Shown one piece after another: positions 1 to 8,155 of a stretch of DNA of 64,000 bases (positions are counted from its first letter, which is position 1; each line of letters opens with the position of its first letter). The stretch is from Actinacidiphila sp965342175 (GTDB taxonomy: Bacteria > Actinomycetota > Actinomycetes > Streptomycetales > Streptomycetaceae), in NCBI RefSeq assembly GCF_965342175.1, contig NZ_CBDRBL010000008.1:68121-132120 (forward strand), given 5' to 3'. Position numbers and translations under genes: made by a program. Under the pieces are notes generated by a model. The model searched no databases and was not told where the DNA came from. It worked only from the letters and a program-made list of their open reading frames with translations.

Positions 1-415
1 CCTGCTGGACGGCCCCGGCCTGGGCGGCGGCGAAGCGCAGCAGGCCGGGGGGTGTGCGCAGGCGCAGGGTGTCGGTGACGAGGCTGCCGGCGCCGTCGCG
101 GTCGATGGCGAAGCGGTAGCCCATGCGCACCCGGGCGGGGCTGCGCACCTCGCCGCAGATCTCCGCGGCGTCCGGCAGCCGGTCCGGAACGACGACGAGC
201 GTGACGTCGATGACGTTGTCGTGGCGCAGCAGGCCCAGGAACCTGAACCGCTCCACGGCGGTGTAGCGCACTCCACCGGCCTCTGGCCGCACATCGCGTA
301 CGTCGACCAGGAGCGGCGACAGCCCGATGTAGTGCGCGGGCTCGGCCAGGTGCGTGAAGACCTCCTCCGGCGGCGCGGCTATCCGGAAGGTGTGCTCCAG
401 TACGGCGGACGGCAT
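1..415 (-). CDS. SRPBCC-family (polyketide cyclase-like) protein, 3' end outside window
   Basis: Reads from ATG at 415 off the left edge, giving 138 codons with no stop. The N-terminus (EHTFRIAAPPEEVFTHLAEP) is a typical start-domain/SRPBCC opening, followed by alternating strands that suit a helix-grip fold for a hydrophobic ligand. A strong GAGGAGG ribosome site lies 8 bases before the ATG. It sits downstream of glnA on the same strand but beyond a strong hairpin, so it is probably transcribed separately. The ligand or reaction cannot be told from sequence, and the C-terminal helix is outside the window. Confidence 0.75.
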   Translation of the reverse strand, partial: MPSAVLEHTFRIAAPPEEVFTHLAEPAHYIGLSPLLVDVRDVRPEAGGVRYTAVERFRFLGLLRHDNVIDVTLVVVPDRLPDAAEICGEVRSPARVRMGYRFAIDRDGAGSLVTDTLRLRTPPGLLRFAAAQAGAVQQ

Positions 416-528
416 CGCGGATCCTCCTCGGCACGGCACAGGGCGCGGCGGGCACGGGCAGGGGCACGGACGGCACAGCACCGCGATCCTCCCACCCCCC
501 GCGCCGTACGCGCCCCGGACGGCGGAAA

Positions 529-573
529 GCCGTCGGCCGCGCCCTTCCCGGGAGGAAGGACACGGCCGACGGC
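529..573 (-). terminator. glnA transcription terminator
   Basis: Perfect 11-bp arms (529-539 and 563-573, GCCGTCGGCCG) enclose a second small hairpin around CCCGGG. It lies 53 bases after the glnA stop, before the SRPBCC gene. There is no U-tract, as usual in Streptomyces. Confidence 0.75.
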
Positions 574-625
574 CCACGCACAGCCCGGCCCGGGGGAGCG
601 GAAGTCCACGTCCCCGGGGGCGGTA

Positions 626-2038
626 TCACACGTCGAAGTAGAGCTCGAACTCGTGCGGGTGCGGGCGCAGCGCGATCGGGGCGATCTCGTTGGTCCGCTT
701 GTAGTCGATCCAGGTCTCGATCAGGTCGGAGGTGAAGACACCGCCCTGGAGGAGGAACTCGTGGTCGGCCTCGAGGGACTCCAGGACCGCCGACAGCGAG
801 GTCGGGACCTGCGGGACGCCCGCGTGCTCCTCGGGGGCGAGCTCGTAGAGGTCCTTGTCGACGGGCTCGGCCGGCTCGATCTTGTTCTTGATGCCGTCGA
901 GGCCGGCCAGCAGCAGCGCCGAGAAGGCCAGGTACGGGTTGCCGGAGGAGTCCGGGGCGCGGAACTCGATGCGCTTGGCCTTGGGGTTCGCACCCGTGAT
1001 CGGGATGCGGATGGCGGCGGAGCGGTTGCGCTGCGAGTAGACCAGGTTGACCGGGGCCTCGAAGCCGGGGACCAGGCGGTGGTAGGAGTTCACCGTCGGG
1101 TTGGTGAAGGCCAGCAGCGCCGGGGCGTGCTTGAGGATGCCGCCGATGTAGTAGCGGGCGGTGTCGGACAGGCCCGCGTAGCCCTGCTCGTCGTAGAAGA
1201 GCGGGTCACCGGCGGACCACAGGGACTGGTGGACGTGCATGCCGGAGCCGTTGTCGCCGAAGATCGGCTTGGGCATGAAGGTCGCGGTCTTGCCGGCGCG
1301 CCAGGCGACGTTCTTCACGATGTACTTGAAGAGCATCAGGTCGTCGGCCGCGGCGAGCAGCGTGTTGAACTTGTAGTTGATCTCGGCCTGGCCGGCGGTG
1401 CCCACCTCGTGGTGCTGGCGCTCGACCTGCAGGCCGGACTTGATCAGCTCCAGGGTGATCTCGGCGCGCAGGTCGGCGAAGTGGTCGACCGGCGGGACGG
1501 GGAAGTAGCCGCCCTTGTACTTGACCTTGTAGCCGCGGTTGTCCTGCTCCGCACCGCTGTTCCAGGCGCCGGCCTCGGAGTCGATGTGGTAGAAGGACTG
1601 GTTCGCGCTGGTCTCGAAGCGGGCGCTGTCGAAGACGTAGAACTCGGCCTCGGGGCCGAAGTACGCGGTGTCGGCGATGCCGGAGGAGGCGAGGTAGGCC
1701 TCGGCCTTCTTCGCCACGTTCCGCGGGTCACGGCTGTACTGCTCGCCGGTGATCGGGTCGTGGATGAAGAAGTTGACGTTGAGCGTGGAGTCCTTGCGGA
1801 ACGGGTCCAGCTTGGCCGTGGAGAGGTCCGGCACCAGGGCCATGTCGGACTCGTGGATGGCCTGGAAGCCGCGGATCGAGGACCCGTCGAACATCAGCTG
1901 CTCGTCCGGGTCGAAGGACTCGACGGGGACGGTGAAGTGCTGCATCACACCGGGCAGGTCGCAGAACCGGACGTCCACGAACTTGACGTCGTTGTCCGAG
2001 ATGAACTTCTTCACCTCGTCGGCGTTTTGGAACGACAT
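626..2038 (-). CDS. glnA: Glutamine synthetase type I (GSI-beta)
   Basis: Makes glutamine from glutamate, ammonia and ATP; the main ammonium-assimilating enzyme, a cytoplasmic dodecamer. The protein is 470 aa, normal for the family. Visible signatures are DGSSIRGF near residue 51, the metal/ATP-binding centre with NGSGMHVHQS, and the adenylylation loop KDLYEL with Tyr398, which marks it as a GSI-beta enzyme controlled by GlnE. The start follows an AGGAGG-like site. A four-part GlnR box lies upstream, so it should respond to nitrogen supply. It is monocistronic, closed by a hairpin at 529-573. Confidence 0.98.
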   Translation of the reverse strand: MSFQNADEVKKFISDNDVKFVDVRFCDLPGVMQHFTVPVESFDPDEQLMFDGSSIRGFQAIHESDMALVPDLSTAKLDPFRKDSTLNVNFFIHDPITGEQYSRDPRNVAKKAEAYLASSGIADTAYFGPEAEFYVFDSARFETSANQSFYHIDSEAGAWNSGAEQDNRGYKVKYKGGYFPVPPVDHFADLRAEITLELIKSGLQVERQHHEVGTAGQAEINYKFNTLLAAADDLMLFKYIVKNVAWRAGKTATFMPKPIFGDNGSGMHVHQSLWSAGDPLFYDEQGYAGLSDTARYYIGGILKHAPALLAFTNPTVNSYHRLVPGFEAPVNLVYSQRNRSAAIRIPITGANPKAKRIEFRAPDSSGNPYLAFSALLLAGLDGIKNKIEPAEPVDKDLYELAPEEHAGVPQVPTSLSAVLESLEADHEFLLQGGVFTSDLIETWIDYKRTNEIAPIALRPHPHEFELYFDV

Positions 2039-2134
2039 CCAACTCCTCCTTGGCCCGGCCCCGGGAGGCCGGATTGCAGCTCATGGGTGCGACCAGTGCG
2101 GTGGCGCACGTTCTACCGACCCTACGGATCGGGC

Positions 2135-2172
2135 ATTTCCCTCTCGTGACCCGACTGTTTCCTGCAGGTTAA
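2135..2172 (-). promoter_or_regulatory. GlnR box of glnA
   Basis: Read on the minus strand: TTAAC-N6-GAAAC-N6-GTCAC-N6-GAAAT. This matches the Streptomyces GlnR a1-b1-a2-b2 pattern (gTnAC-n6-GaAAc, twice) with all three 6-base spacers exact. It lies about 100 bases before the glnA start, in the divergent region shared with the RDD gene. Confidence 0.88.
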
Positions 2173-2237
2173 CCGAGCCGGTGCGCGGGTGACGGGTCGG
2201 ACGCGGGCGTCCCGGCGCGGCGGGTTACGGTGGTGCC

Positions 2238-2705
2238 GTGGACAACAGGGATGTCATCGGATCGTGGATCGAGGGCCCGAAGGCCGCCGCGGAGCGGATG
2301 GGCGTCGACTTCGGCTACCGCGGGAAGCGCCTCGGACTGCCGGAGCACGGCCCCGGTTCGATCGCCCCGGTCGGGCGGCGCGTCGGCGCCCTCTTCATCG
2401 ACTGGGGCCTGTGCGCGCTGATCGCATACGGGCTGATCGCGCACCGTGACGCCGCCGCGGCCAACCCGTGGACCACGGTGGTCTTCGGCGTCATGAGCGT
2501 GCTGCTGCTGGGCACCGTCGGCACCACCCCCGGCAAGCGCCTGCTGGGGCTGCGGGTGGTGCGGCAGGACGGCGGGCGGCTCGGCCTCGGCGCGGCGGTG
2601 CTGCGGACGCTGCTGCTCCTGCTGGTCGTCCCCGCGGTGGTCTGGGACCGCGACACCCGCGGCATGCACGACCGGGCCGTGAAGGCGGTCCAGGTCCGGA
2701 TGTGA
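2238..2705 (+). CDS. RDD-family membrane protein
   Basis: 155 aa, GTG start. The RDD domain runs from about residue 43: VGRRVGALFIDWGL carries the Arg and Asp of helix 1, helix 2 lies around 75-95, TTPGKRLLGLRVV is the typical loop, and a third helix is followed by DRDTRGMHDR near the end. RDD proteins are small inner-membrane proteins of mostly unknown role, some linked to Na+/H+ or solute movement. The gene is divergent from glnA, an arrangement I recall being widely kept in Streptomyces, and shares a terminator with the convergent DUF4191 gene. Confidence 0.88.
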   Translation: MDNRDVIGSWIEGPKAAAERMGVDFGYRGKRLGLPEHGPGSIAPVGRRVGALFIDWGLCALIAYGLIAHRDAAAANPWTTVVFGVMSVLLLGTVGTTPGKRLLGLRVVRQDGGRLGLGAAVLRTLLLLLVVPAVVWDRDTRGMHDRAVKAVQVRM

Positions 2706-2736
2706 CCGCGCCGCGACGCGTCGCCCAGAAGACGGG

Positions 2737-2769
2737 AGTGCCCCGGACGAGTCGGTCGTCCGGGGCACT
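2737..2769. terminator. Bidirectional terminator between RDD and DUF4191 genes
   Basis: Perfect 14-bp arms (2737-2750 and 2756-2769, AGTGCCCCGGACGA) with a 5-base loop between two convergent genes. Confidence 0.85.
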
Positions 2770-2810
2770 TCGTGTTCCGTTCGTATGTGATCAGCGACAG
2801 CGATCAGCGA

Positions 2811-3491
2811 TCAGCGGCCCTTCGGCATGCGCATGCCCTTGGGGAGCGGGCCCTTCGGCACCGGCATGTTGCTCATCAGGTCGCCGAGCGCCCGGAGCCG
2901 GTCGTTGACCTCGGTGACCTTGGGGCCGGGCAGGACCCGGGGCAGCTTCATCAGTGTGGTGCGGATCTTCTTCAGGGGCACTTCGCCCTCGCCGTTGCCC
3001 ACGATGAAGTCGGTGACCGGGACGTCGACGACGATGCGCGCCATCTTCTTCTTCTCCGAGGCCAGCAGGCCCCTCAAGCGGTTCGGGTTGCCCTCGCCCA
3101 CCAGGACGATGCCGGCCTTGCCGACCGCGCGGTGCACGACGTCCTGGCTCCGGGTCATCGCGACCGCCGGGGTCACCGACCAGCCGCGGCCGACGTTGTC
3201 CAGCACCGCGGCTGCGGCGCCGGGCTGTCCGTCGAGCTGGCCGAACGCGGCCTTCTCGGCACGCCGTCCGAAGACCACCGCCATCGCCAGCAGGGCCAGC
3301 AGAAAGCCCAGGATGCCCGCGTAGATCTCGTGACCGATCAAGAAGCCGATGGCGAGGATGACACCGAAGGTGACGATTCCCACAGCCGCAAGGACGAGAC
3401 CGACCTTGGAGTCGACCCGCTTGGTCATCTTGTAGGTCTGGGCGATCTGCTTCAGGCGCCCAGGGTTGCTCTCGGATGTATCCCTCGCCAT
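2811..3491 (-). CDS. DUF4191 integral membrane protein
   Basis: 226 aa from the ATG at 3491 (MARDTSESN), preferred over upstream in-frame GTG/ATG codons because it matches the usual family start. Two adjacent transmembrane helices lie at roughly residues 32-80 (LVLAAVGIVTFGVILAIGF and AGILGFLLALLAMAVVFG). A basic, mostly cytoplasmic C-terminal half follows, with repeated positive clusters near the end (GPLPKGMRMPKGR). DUF4191 is confined to Actinobacteria and next to lipA in many of them; function unknown. Its place between glnA and the lipoate genes is the known conserved order, not proof of a shared task. Confidence 0.85.
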   Translation of the reverse strand: MARDTSESNPGRLKQIAQTYKMTKRVDSKVGLVLAAVGIVTFGVILAIGFLIGHEIYAGILGFLLALLAMAVVFGRRAEKAAFGQLDGQPGAAAAVLDNVGRGWSVTPAVAMTRSQDVVHRAVGKAGIVLVGEGNPNRLRGLLASEKKKMARIVVDVPVTDFIVGNGEGEVPLKKIRTTLMKLPRVLPGPKVTEVNDRLRALGDLMSNMPVPKGPLPKGMRMPKGR

Positions 3492-3615
3492 GCCGCACAG
3501 GATACGTGCCCCAGGCTCCCAGGGCCCCACCGGAGGGGGTCCGCTCCGCGCCCGGGGGTGGCGCCGCGGTACTTCGCGGACGTCCGGGGCGTCGGGGACG
3601 TCCCCGGAAGGCTCT

Positions 3616-3840
3616 CTACAAGACGTCGCCGCGCGGGGTCCTCGAGGCCACCAGGGCGTCCATCACGTGCTGGGCCTCGCGGCGGTCCTTGGCGCGCTTG
3701 CGGTCCTCCAGCACCGCGGACCAGGCGTTGCGGCGGGCCGTCTCCTCGGCGCGGCGGAACAGCAGGTGCTCCACGGCGCGCAGCGCGCCGGCGGCGGCGC
3801 CGGGAAGGGTGCTCTGGCGGTGGAGGTGTGCGGCCTGCAT
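3616..3840 (-). CDS. Small conserved Streptomyces protein, function unknown
   Basis: 74 aa from ATG 3840, rich in Arg and Ala and probably all helical (RAVEHLLFRRAEETARRNAWSAVLEDRKRAKDRREAQHVMDAL). I chose this start because AGGGGG lies 9 bases before it and the codons change character there. In the possible 5' extension (GTG at 3903/3900) several codons end in A or T, while after 3840 nearly all end in G or C. The longer form cannot be excluded because a promoter -10 box ends only 7 bases before GTG 3900, which would allow a leaderless transcript. No domain is recognised. Confidence 0.65.
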   Translation of the reverse strand: MQAAHLHRQSTLPGAAAGALRAVEHLLFRRAEETARRNAWSAVLEDRKRAKDRREAQHVMDALVASRTPRGDVL

Positions 3841-3906
3841 GGTGGTGTCCCCCTCAGGACGGCTCAGACGCGGTCGGATGGTCCGCTTATCCAGAGTCAC
3901 CACATT

Positions 3907-3935
3907 GTGTTACCAGCCAGTGACCGGTCGGTCAA
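3907..3935 (-). promoter_or_regulatory. Promoter with overlapping palindrome, small gene 3616-3840
   Basis: On the minus strand TTGACC (3935-3930), a 17-base gap, then TAACAC (3912-3907). The palindrome TGACCG-GT-CGGTCA at 3921-3934 covers the -35 box, a likely repressor site. Confidence 0.5.
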
Positions 3936-3997
3936 ACCGTCGTGAAGCCCCGGCGGTGGCTGCGGGCGGTCGCCGGGCGAGCGCCGCACGTCAGAAA

Positions 3998-4030
3998 CAC
4001 GTCGAGGGCCTTGAGAAGGCCCCCGACGTG
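3998..4030 (-). terminator. lipBA operon terminator
   Basis: 15-bp arms (3998-4012 and 4016-4030) with one G-U type mismatch, 48 bases past the lipA stop. Confidence 0.8.
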
Positions 4031-4077
4031 ACGAACCGCACGTTGCCGGCGGCGAGTTGGAGATCAGCGCAGCGTGA

Positions 4078-5052
4078 TCAGACCGCCTGCGCGGCGACGA
4101 TCTCGCCGCGCTCGCCGCGGCGCTCGACGGCCTGCTGGAAGAGCCGGCCGGCCCGGTACGAGGAGCGCACGAGCGGGCCCGACATGACGCCGGCGAAGCC
4201 GATCTCCTCGGCCTCCTCCTTCAGCTCCACGAACTCCTGGGGCTTCACCCAGCGCTCCACCGGGTGGTGCCGCAGGCTCGGGCGCAGGTACTGGGTGATG
4301 GTGATGAGCTCGCAGCCCGCGTCGTGCAGGTCCTGCAGCGCCTGGCTGATCTCCGCGCGCTCCTCGCCCATCCCGAGGATGAGGTTGGACTTGGTCACCA
4401 GACCCGCCTCGCGCGCCTTGGTGATGACCTCCAGGGAGCGCTCGTAGCGGAAGCCCGGTCGGATCCGCCGGAAGATCCGCGGCACGGTCTCCACGTTGTG
4501 GGCCAGCACCTCGGGACGGGCGCCGAAGACCTCGGCGAGCTGCTCGGGGACCGCGTTGAAGTCGGGGATCAGCAGCTCGACCTTGGTGCGGCCGGCGGCC
4601 CGGTCGGCGGTCATGGCGTGGATCTGCCGCACGGTCTCGGCGTACAGCCAGGCGCCGCCGTCCTCGAGGTCGTCGCGGGCGACGCCGGTGATGGTGGCGT
4701 AGTTCAGGTCCATGGTGACGACGGACTCGCCCACGCGGCGCGGCTCGTCACGGTCGAGGGCCTGCGGCTTGCCGGTGTCGATCTGGCAGAAGTCGCAGCG
4801 CCGGGTGCACTGGTCGCCGCCGATGAGGAAGGTGGCCTCTCGGTCCTCCCAGCACTCGAAGATGTTGGGGCAGCCCGCCTCCTGGCAGACCGTGTGCAGG
4901 CCCTCGCGCTTCACCAGGCCGTGCAGCTCGGTGTACTCCGGACCCATCTTGGCCCGGGTCTTGATCCACTCGGGCTTGCGCTCGATGGGGGTCTGGCTGT
5001 TGCGGACCTCCAGACGCAGCATCTTGCGGCCTTCAGGCGCGACAGCGGACAC
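4078..5052 (-). CDS. lipA: Lipoyl synthase (radical SAM)
   Basis: Inserts two sulfurs into protein-bound octanoyl groups to give lipoyl cofactors for 2-oxoacid dehydrogenases and glycine cleavage. The 324-aa protein has both cluster sites: the auxiliary CX4CX5C (Cys56, 61, 67) and the radical-SAM CX3CX2C (Cys82, 86, 89), plus the RSSYRAG segment near the C-terminus that supplies the family's serine ligand. GTG start with GAGGG upstream. It follows lipB by 39 bases and ends at a strong hairpin, so lipB-lipA is one unit. The E2 it modifies is encoded about 8 kb away in this window. Confidence 0.97.
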   Translation of the reverse strand: MSAVAPEGRKMLRLEVRNSQTPIERKPEWIKTRAKMGPEYTELHGLVKREGLHTVCQEAGCPNIFECWEDREATFLIGGDQCTRRCDFCQIDTGKPQALDRDEPRRVGESVVTMDLNYATITGVARDDLEDGGAWLYAETVRQIHAMTADRAAGRTKVELLIPDFNAVPEQLAEVFGARPEVLAHNVETVPRIFRRIRPGFRYERSLEVITKAREAGLVTKSNLILGMGEERAEISQALQDLHDAGCELITITQYLRPSLRHHPVERWVKPQEFVELKEEAEEIGFAGVMSGPLVRSSYRAGRLFQQAVERRGERGEIVAAQAV

Positions 5053-5091
5053 GTCCGACTCCCTCTCGAGGCTTCGTTTCCTTGGTGAACA

Positions 5092-5898
5092 TCAGCGTAC
5101 GCCTGTGGATTCCTGGACGACCCTCGGGAGCGGCTTGGCCGACTCCAGGACCAGCCGCAGGTGCTTCTCCACCACCGGGACCACCTCGGCGACGGAGACC
5201 TCGCGGCCGAGCTCGTTGCTGAGCGAGGCCACGCCGGCGTCCCGGATGCCGCACGGCACGATCCGGTCGAACCAGGTGTTGTCGGGGTTCACGTTCAGCG
5301 CGAAGCCGTGCATCGTCACGCCCTTCGCGACGCGGATGCCGATCGCGGCGAGCTTGCGGTCCTCGCGGCGCTGGCCGGCGTTGGACGGGGCGTACTCGGG
5401 GCCCGAGAGGCGGGGGTCGAACTCCGGGTCCTGCAGCCGCGGGTCGAAGTCCAGCGTCAGCCCCGGGATCACCGGCGGCCGGTCCTCGACCGGGTCGCCC
5501 AGCACCCACACGCCGCTGCGGCCCTCCACCCGCGTGGTCTCCAGGCCGAACTCGGCGCACGCGTTGATCAGCGCCTCCTCCAGCCGGCGCACATGGGCCA
5601 CCACGTCCACCGGTCGCGGCAGCTTCAGGATCGGGTAGCCGACCAGCTGGCCCGGCCCGTGCCAGGTGATCTTCCCGCCGCGGTCCACGTCCACCACAGG
5701 GGTGCCGTCCAGCGGGCGCTCGCTGTCCTCGGTGCGGCGGCCCGCGGTGTAGACGGGCGGGTGTTCCAGCAGCAGGCACGTGTCGGGGATCTCGTCGGCG
5801 AAGCGCGCGGCGTGCACGCGGCGCTGCTCCTCCCACGCCTCCCGGTACTCCACCGCGTCCTCGCCGAAGCCCAGGTGGACGAAGCGCAGGTCACTCAC
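5092..5898 (-). CDS. lipB: Octanoyltransferase
   Basis: Moves octanoate from octanoyl-ACP to the lipoyl-domain lysine, the first step of lipoate synthesis. Recognisable are the RGGKITWHGPGQLVGYPI block (residues 73-90), the catalytic lysine in RKLAAIGIR (Lys182) and the acyl-enzyme cysteine in IVPCGIRD (Cys216). At 268 aa it is longer than the E. coli enzyme because of an acidic, proline-rich insertion at about residues 134-178; I recall similar insertions in other Streptomyces LipB proteins. First gene of the lipB-lipA unit. Confidence 0.95.
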   Translation of the reverse strand: MSDLRFVHLGFGEDAVEYREAWEEQRRVHAARFADEIPDTCLLLEHPPVYTAGRRTEDSERPLDGTPVVDVDRGGKITWHGPGQLVGYPILKLPRPVDVVAHVRRLEEALINACAEFGLETTRVEGRSGVWVLGDPVEDRPPVIPGLTLDFDPRLQDPEFDPRLSGPEYAPSNAGQRREDRKLAAIGIRVAKGVTMHGFALNVNPDNTWFDRIVPCGIRDAGVASLSNELGREVSVAEVVPVVEKHLRLVLESAKPLPRVVQESTGVR

Positions 5899-6239
5899 GG
5901 CCGCTCCCTTTGTGGTCCTTTGCGGCGCCCCACCACGCGTCTAGGGCGCCTCAGCAACTGTACGTCGGGCGGGGTGGCGTCCTGCACGCGGCCGGGTGAC
6001 CTAGCAGCAGGGCGGAGGAGAGGGGAAGCGTTCCGCCGATATACGGGTGCAGGTTCACCCGATGCGGGGAATGCGGAGCGCTCGTGCGGGGAGCGAGTCG
6101 ATACAGAACGTTACATTCACGCCGTTCTGCGGACGGGCCGCGAGCTGCGGGCGGCGCACGCCCGGATGTCCGCGACGCCGCGCCTGAACGCGACCGCCCG
6201 CACACCCGCACGCCCGGAAGGCAGGGGACCGCACCACTG
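5899..6239. other. Divergent intergenic region, lipB / HTH-TPR regulator
   Basis: No gene seen in 341 bases. It must hold the lipB promoter (minus) and that of the regulator (plus). The only clear structure is the inverted repeat at 6104-6129, listed separately. Confidence 0.6.
6104..6129 (+). promoter_or_regulatory. Inverted repeat upstream of HTH-TPR regulator, possible operator
   Basis: CAGAACG-N12-CGTTCTG. A TACATT that could serve as a -10 box lies between the arms, 110 bases before the regulator start, which would suit autoregulation. Confidence 0.35.
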
Positions 6240-7775
6240 ATGTCCGACCGTTCCTCGCAGCGCCCCCCGAACCGCCGACTTGCCACCCTGATCGCCGAAG
6301 CCGGGTTCTCCAACGCCGGGCTCGCCCGCCGGGTGGACCAGCTCGGCGTCGAGCACGGCCTGGACCTGCGGTACGACAAGACCTCCGTCACCCGGTGGCT
6401 GCGCGGCCAGCAGCCCCGCGGCACGACGCCCGCCCTCATCGCCGAGGTCTTCACCCGGCGGCTCGGCCGGCGGCTGTCCGCCCACGACCTCGGCCTCGAC
6501 GCGGTCGCGCCCGTCTACGCGGGTCTGGAGTACGCCTCCACGCCCGAGGAGGCCGTGGAGATCGCCTCCGGGCTGTGGCGCAAGGACACGGGCAACCAGG
6601 CCGACCTGCGCAAGATCGCGTTCACCCCCGCGGGACTGGTCGTGCCCAGCCGCGACTGGCTGATCGGTCGGGCGGACGACCGGGTGGGGCGCGGGCCCGA
6701 GCCGGGGGCCGTGCCGGCCGGCGGGCCGGGCCCGGGGAACGGATGCGGTCCGGGGGCGGCGCGGCTGCCGGCGCAGCGCGCGGGCGGCGCCTTACACGGG
6801 GCGCCCGCGCAGGCCGCGGCCGCCGCGCCTGTGGCGTCCGCGGGGCCAGGGGGCGGCGGACAGCGGGTGGGCACGGGGGACATCGCCGCCCTGCGGACCG
6901 TCGGCGAGCTCTTCCGCACCCTGGACAACGCCTATGGCGGCGGCCACGCGAGGCAGGCCCTCGTCCGCTACCTGGAGCACGAGGCCGAACCCATGCTGCG
7001 CGGCAGCTACGGCGAGACCACCGGCCGCCGCCTCTTCGCAGCGGTCGCCGACCTCACCCGGCTCGCGGGATGGACCTCGTACGACATCGGCGCCCACGGG
7101 CTCGCCCAGCGCTACTTCGTGCAGGCCCTGAGACTCGCGCAGGCCGCCGGGGACCGGGTCTACGGCGGGTACGTCCTGATCACCATGAGCCGCCAGGCGG
7201 TCTATCTCGGGCACGGCCGCGAGGCCGTCCAACTGGCCCGGGTCGCCCAGCAGGGCGTCGGAAGCGGTGCCTCGCCGGCCGTACAGGCGCTCTTCCACGC
7301 GGCGGAGGCGCGCGGGCACGGACTGCTCGGCGACGTCCGGGCCTGCACGGCGGCACTGGTGCGGGCCGAACGCGCCCTGGAGGCGGCCAGGAGCGGCGAC
7401 GACGTCCCGTCCTGGGCGCGCTTCTTCGACGAGGCCCAACTGGCGGACGAGTTCGGCCACTGCCATCGCGATCTCGGTCAGTACCGCGCGGCCTCCCAGC
7501 ACGCCGAGCGCTCGCTGCACCTGCGCGGCCACGCGTACGCCCGCAGCCGCGTCTTCTGCCGCACGGTGCTGGCCACCGCGCGGCTCGGCCTCGGCGAGGT
7601 CGACGCCGCCTGCGCCCTCGGCGCGGAGGCCATGCAGGCCGCCGTCGAGATGCGCTCGCTCCGCGCCGTCGAGTACGTCCGCGACTTCAGCCGCCGTCTC
7701 GACCACCACCGCGACGCCGTCCCGGTCCGCGCCTTCCATGAGCGCGCGGCGGCCCTGGGCGTCCCCGTGGGGTGA
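6240..7775 (+). CDS. HTH/TPR transcriptional regulator, NsdA-like
   Basis: 511 aa from ATG 6240, with AGGGG about 10 bases before it. The N-terminal 60 residues carry an XRE-like helix-turn-helix (LATLIAEAGFSNAGLARRV then DKTSVTRWLRGQQPRGTTP). A Gly/Pro/Ala-rich linker of about 65 residues (roughly 150-215) follows, and the C-terminal half is built of TPR-like helical pairs (HGLAQRYFVQALRLAQAAGDR and onward). This is the layout of Streptomyces NsdA-type regulators of sporulation and antibiotic production; I recall no direct target for this copy. The linker is unusually low in complexity. Monocistronic. Confidence 0.8.
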   Translation: MSDRSSQRPPNRRLATLIAEAGFSNAGLARRVDQLGVEHGLDLRYDKTSVTRWLRGQQPRGTTPALIAEVFTRRLGRRLSAHDLGLDAVAPVYAGLEYASTPEEAVEIASGLWRKDTGNQADLRKIAFTPAGLVVPSRDWLIGRADDRVGRGPEPGAVPAGGPGPGNGCGPGAARLPAQRAGGALHGAPAQAAAAAPVASAGPGGGGQRVGTGDIAALRTVGELFRTLDNAYGGGHARQALVRYLEHEAEPMLRGSYGETTGRRLFAAVADLTRLAGWTSYDIGAHGLAQRYFVQALRLAQAAGDRVYGGYVLITMSRQAVYLGHGREAVQLARVAQQGVGSGASPAVQALFHAAEARGHGLLGDVRACTAALVRAERALEAARSGDDVPSWARFFDEAQLADEFGHCHRDLGQYRAASQHAERSLHLRGHAYARSRVFCRTVLATARLGLGEVDAACALGAEAMQAAVEMRSLRAVEYVRDFSRRLDHHRDAVPVRAFHERAAALGVPVG

Positions 7776-7830
7776 CGTCCCGGGAGTCGCAGGCGATCAG
7801 GTGGTCGCGCTCGTGGGTGGGTGCGGATCC

Positions 7831-8055
7831 GTCTCGCGTCCTTCAGGGCGCGAAGACGCGGGTTGTGGACGGGGCGGTTGGGACAGCTCTCCCCCGGTGT
7901 GTGCGGACGGGTGCGTGGCGGGGGTTCAGGCTCCGGAGCGGGTGCCTTCCGGTGCCGGAACCCTTGCCGCCCACCAACCCGCGTGTCGGAGCCGACCCCC
8001 AGCAGGCACCCTCCCCGTCCGCTGCCCGCCGCTCTGCGCCCGTAGGGCGCGAGAC
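7831..8055. repeat. Repeat element, copy A, with inverted ends
   Basis: Fills most of the gene-free 7776-8155 stretch. It opens with GTCTCGCGTCCTTCAGGGCGC and closes with an inverted version, GCGCCCGTAGGGCGCGAGAC. The first 105 bases match copy B at 60784 onward (shared blocks GCGGGTTGTGGACGGGG / GCGGGCTGCGGACGGGG, GGTGTGTGCGG and GGGTTCAG). No coding capacity is believable. Confidence 0.6.
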
Positions 8056-8155
8056 GCAGGGAGAGCCGAAGCGCCCGGGAGGGTCGAAGCACCCAGCAGA
8101 TCCGACACCACTGAGACCGGCGGAGGCCCTGCGTCCCCTACGCCCCCTGCGTCCT

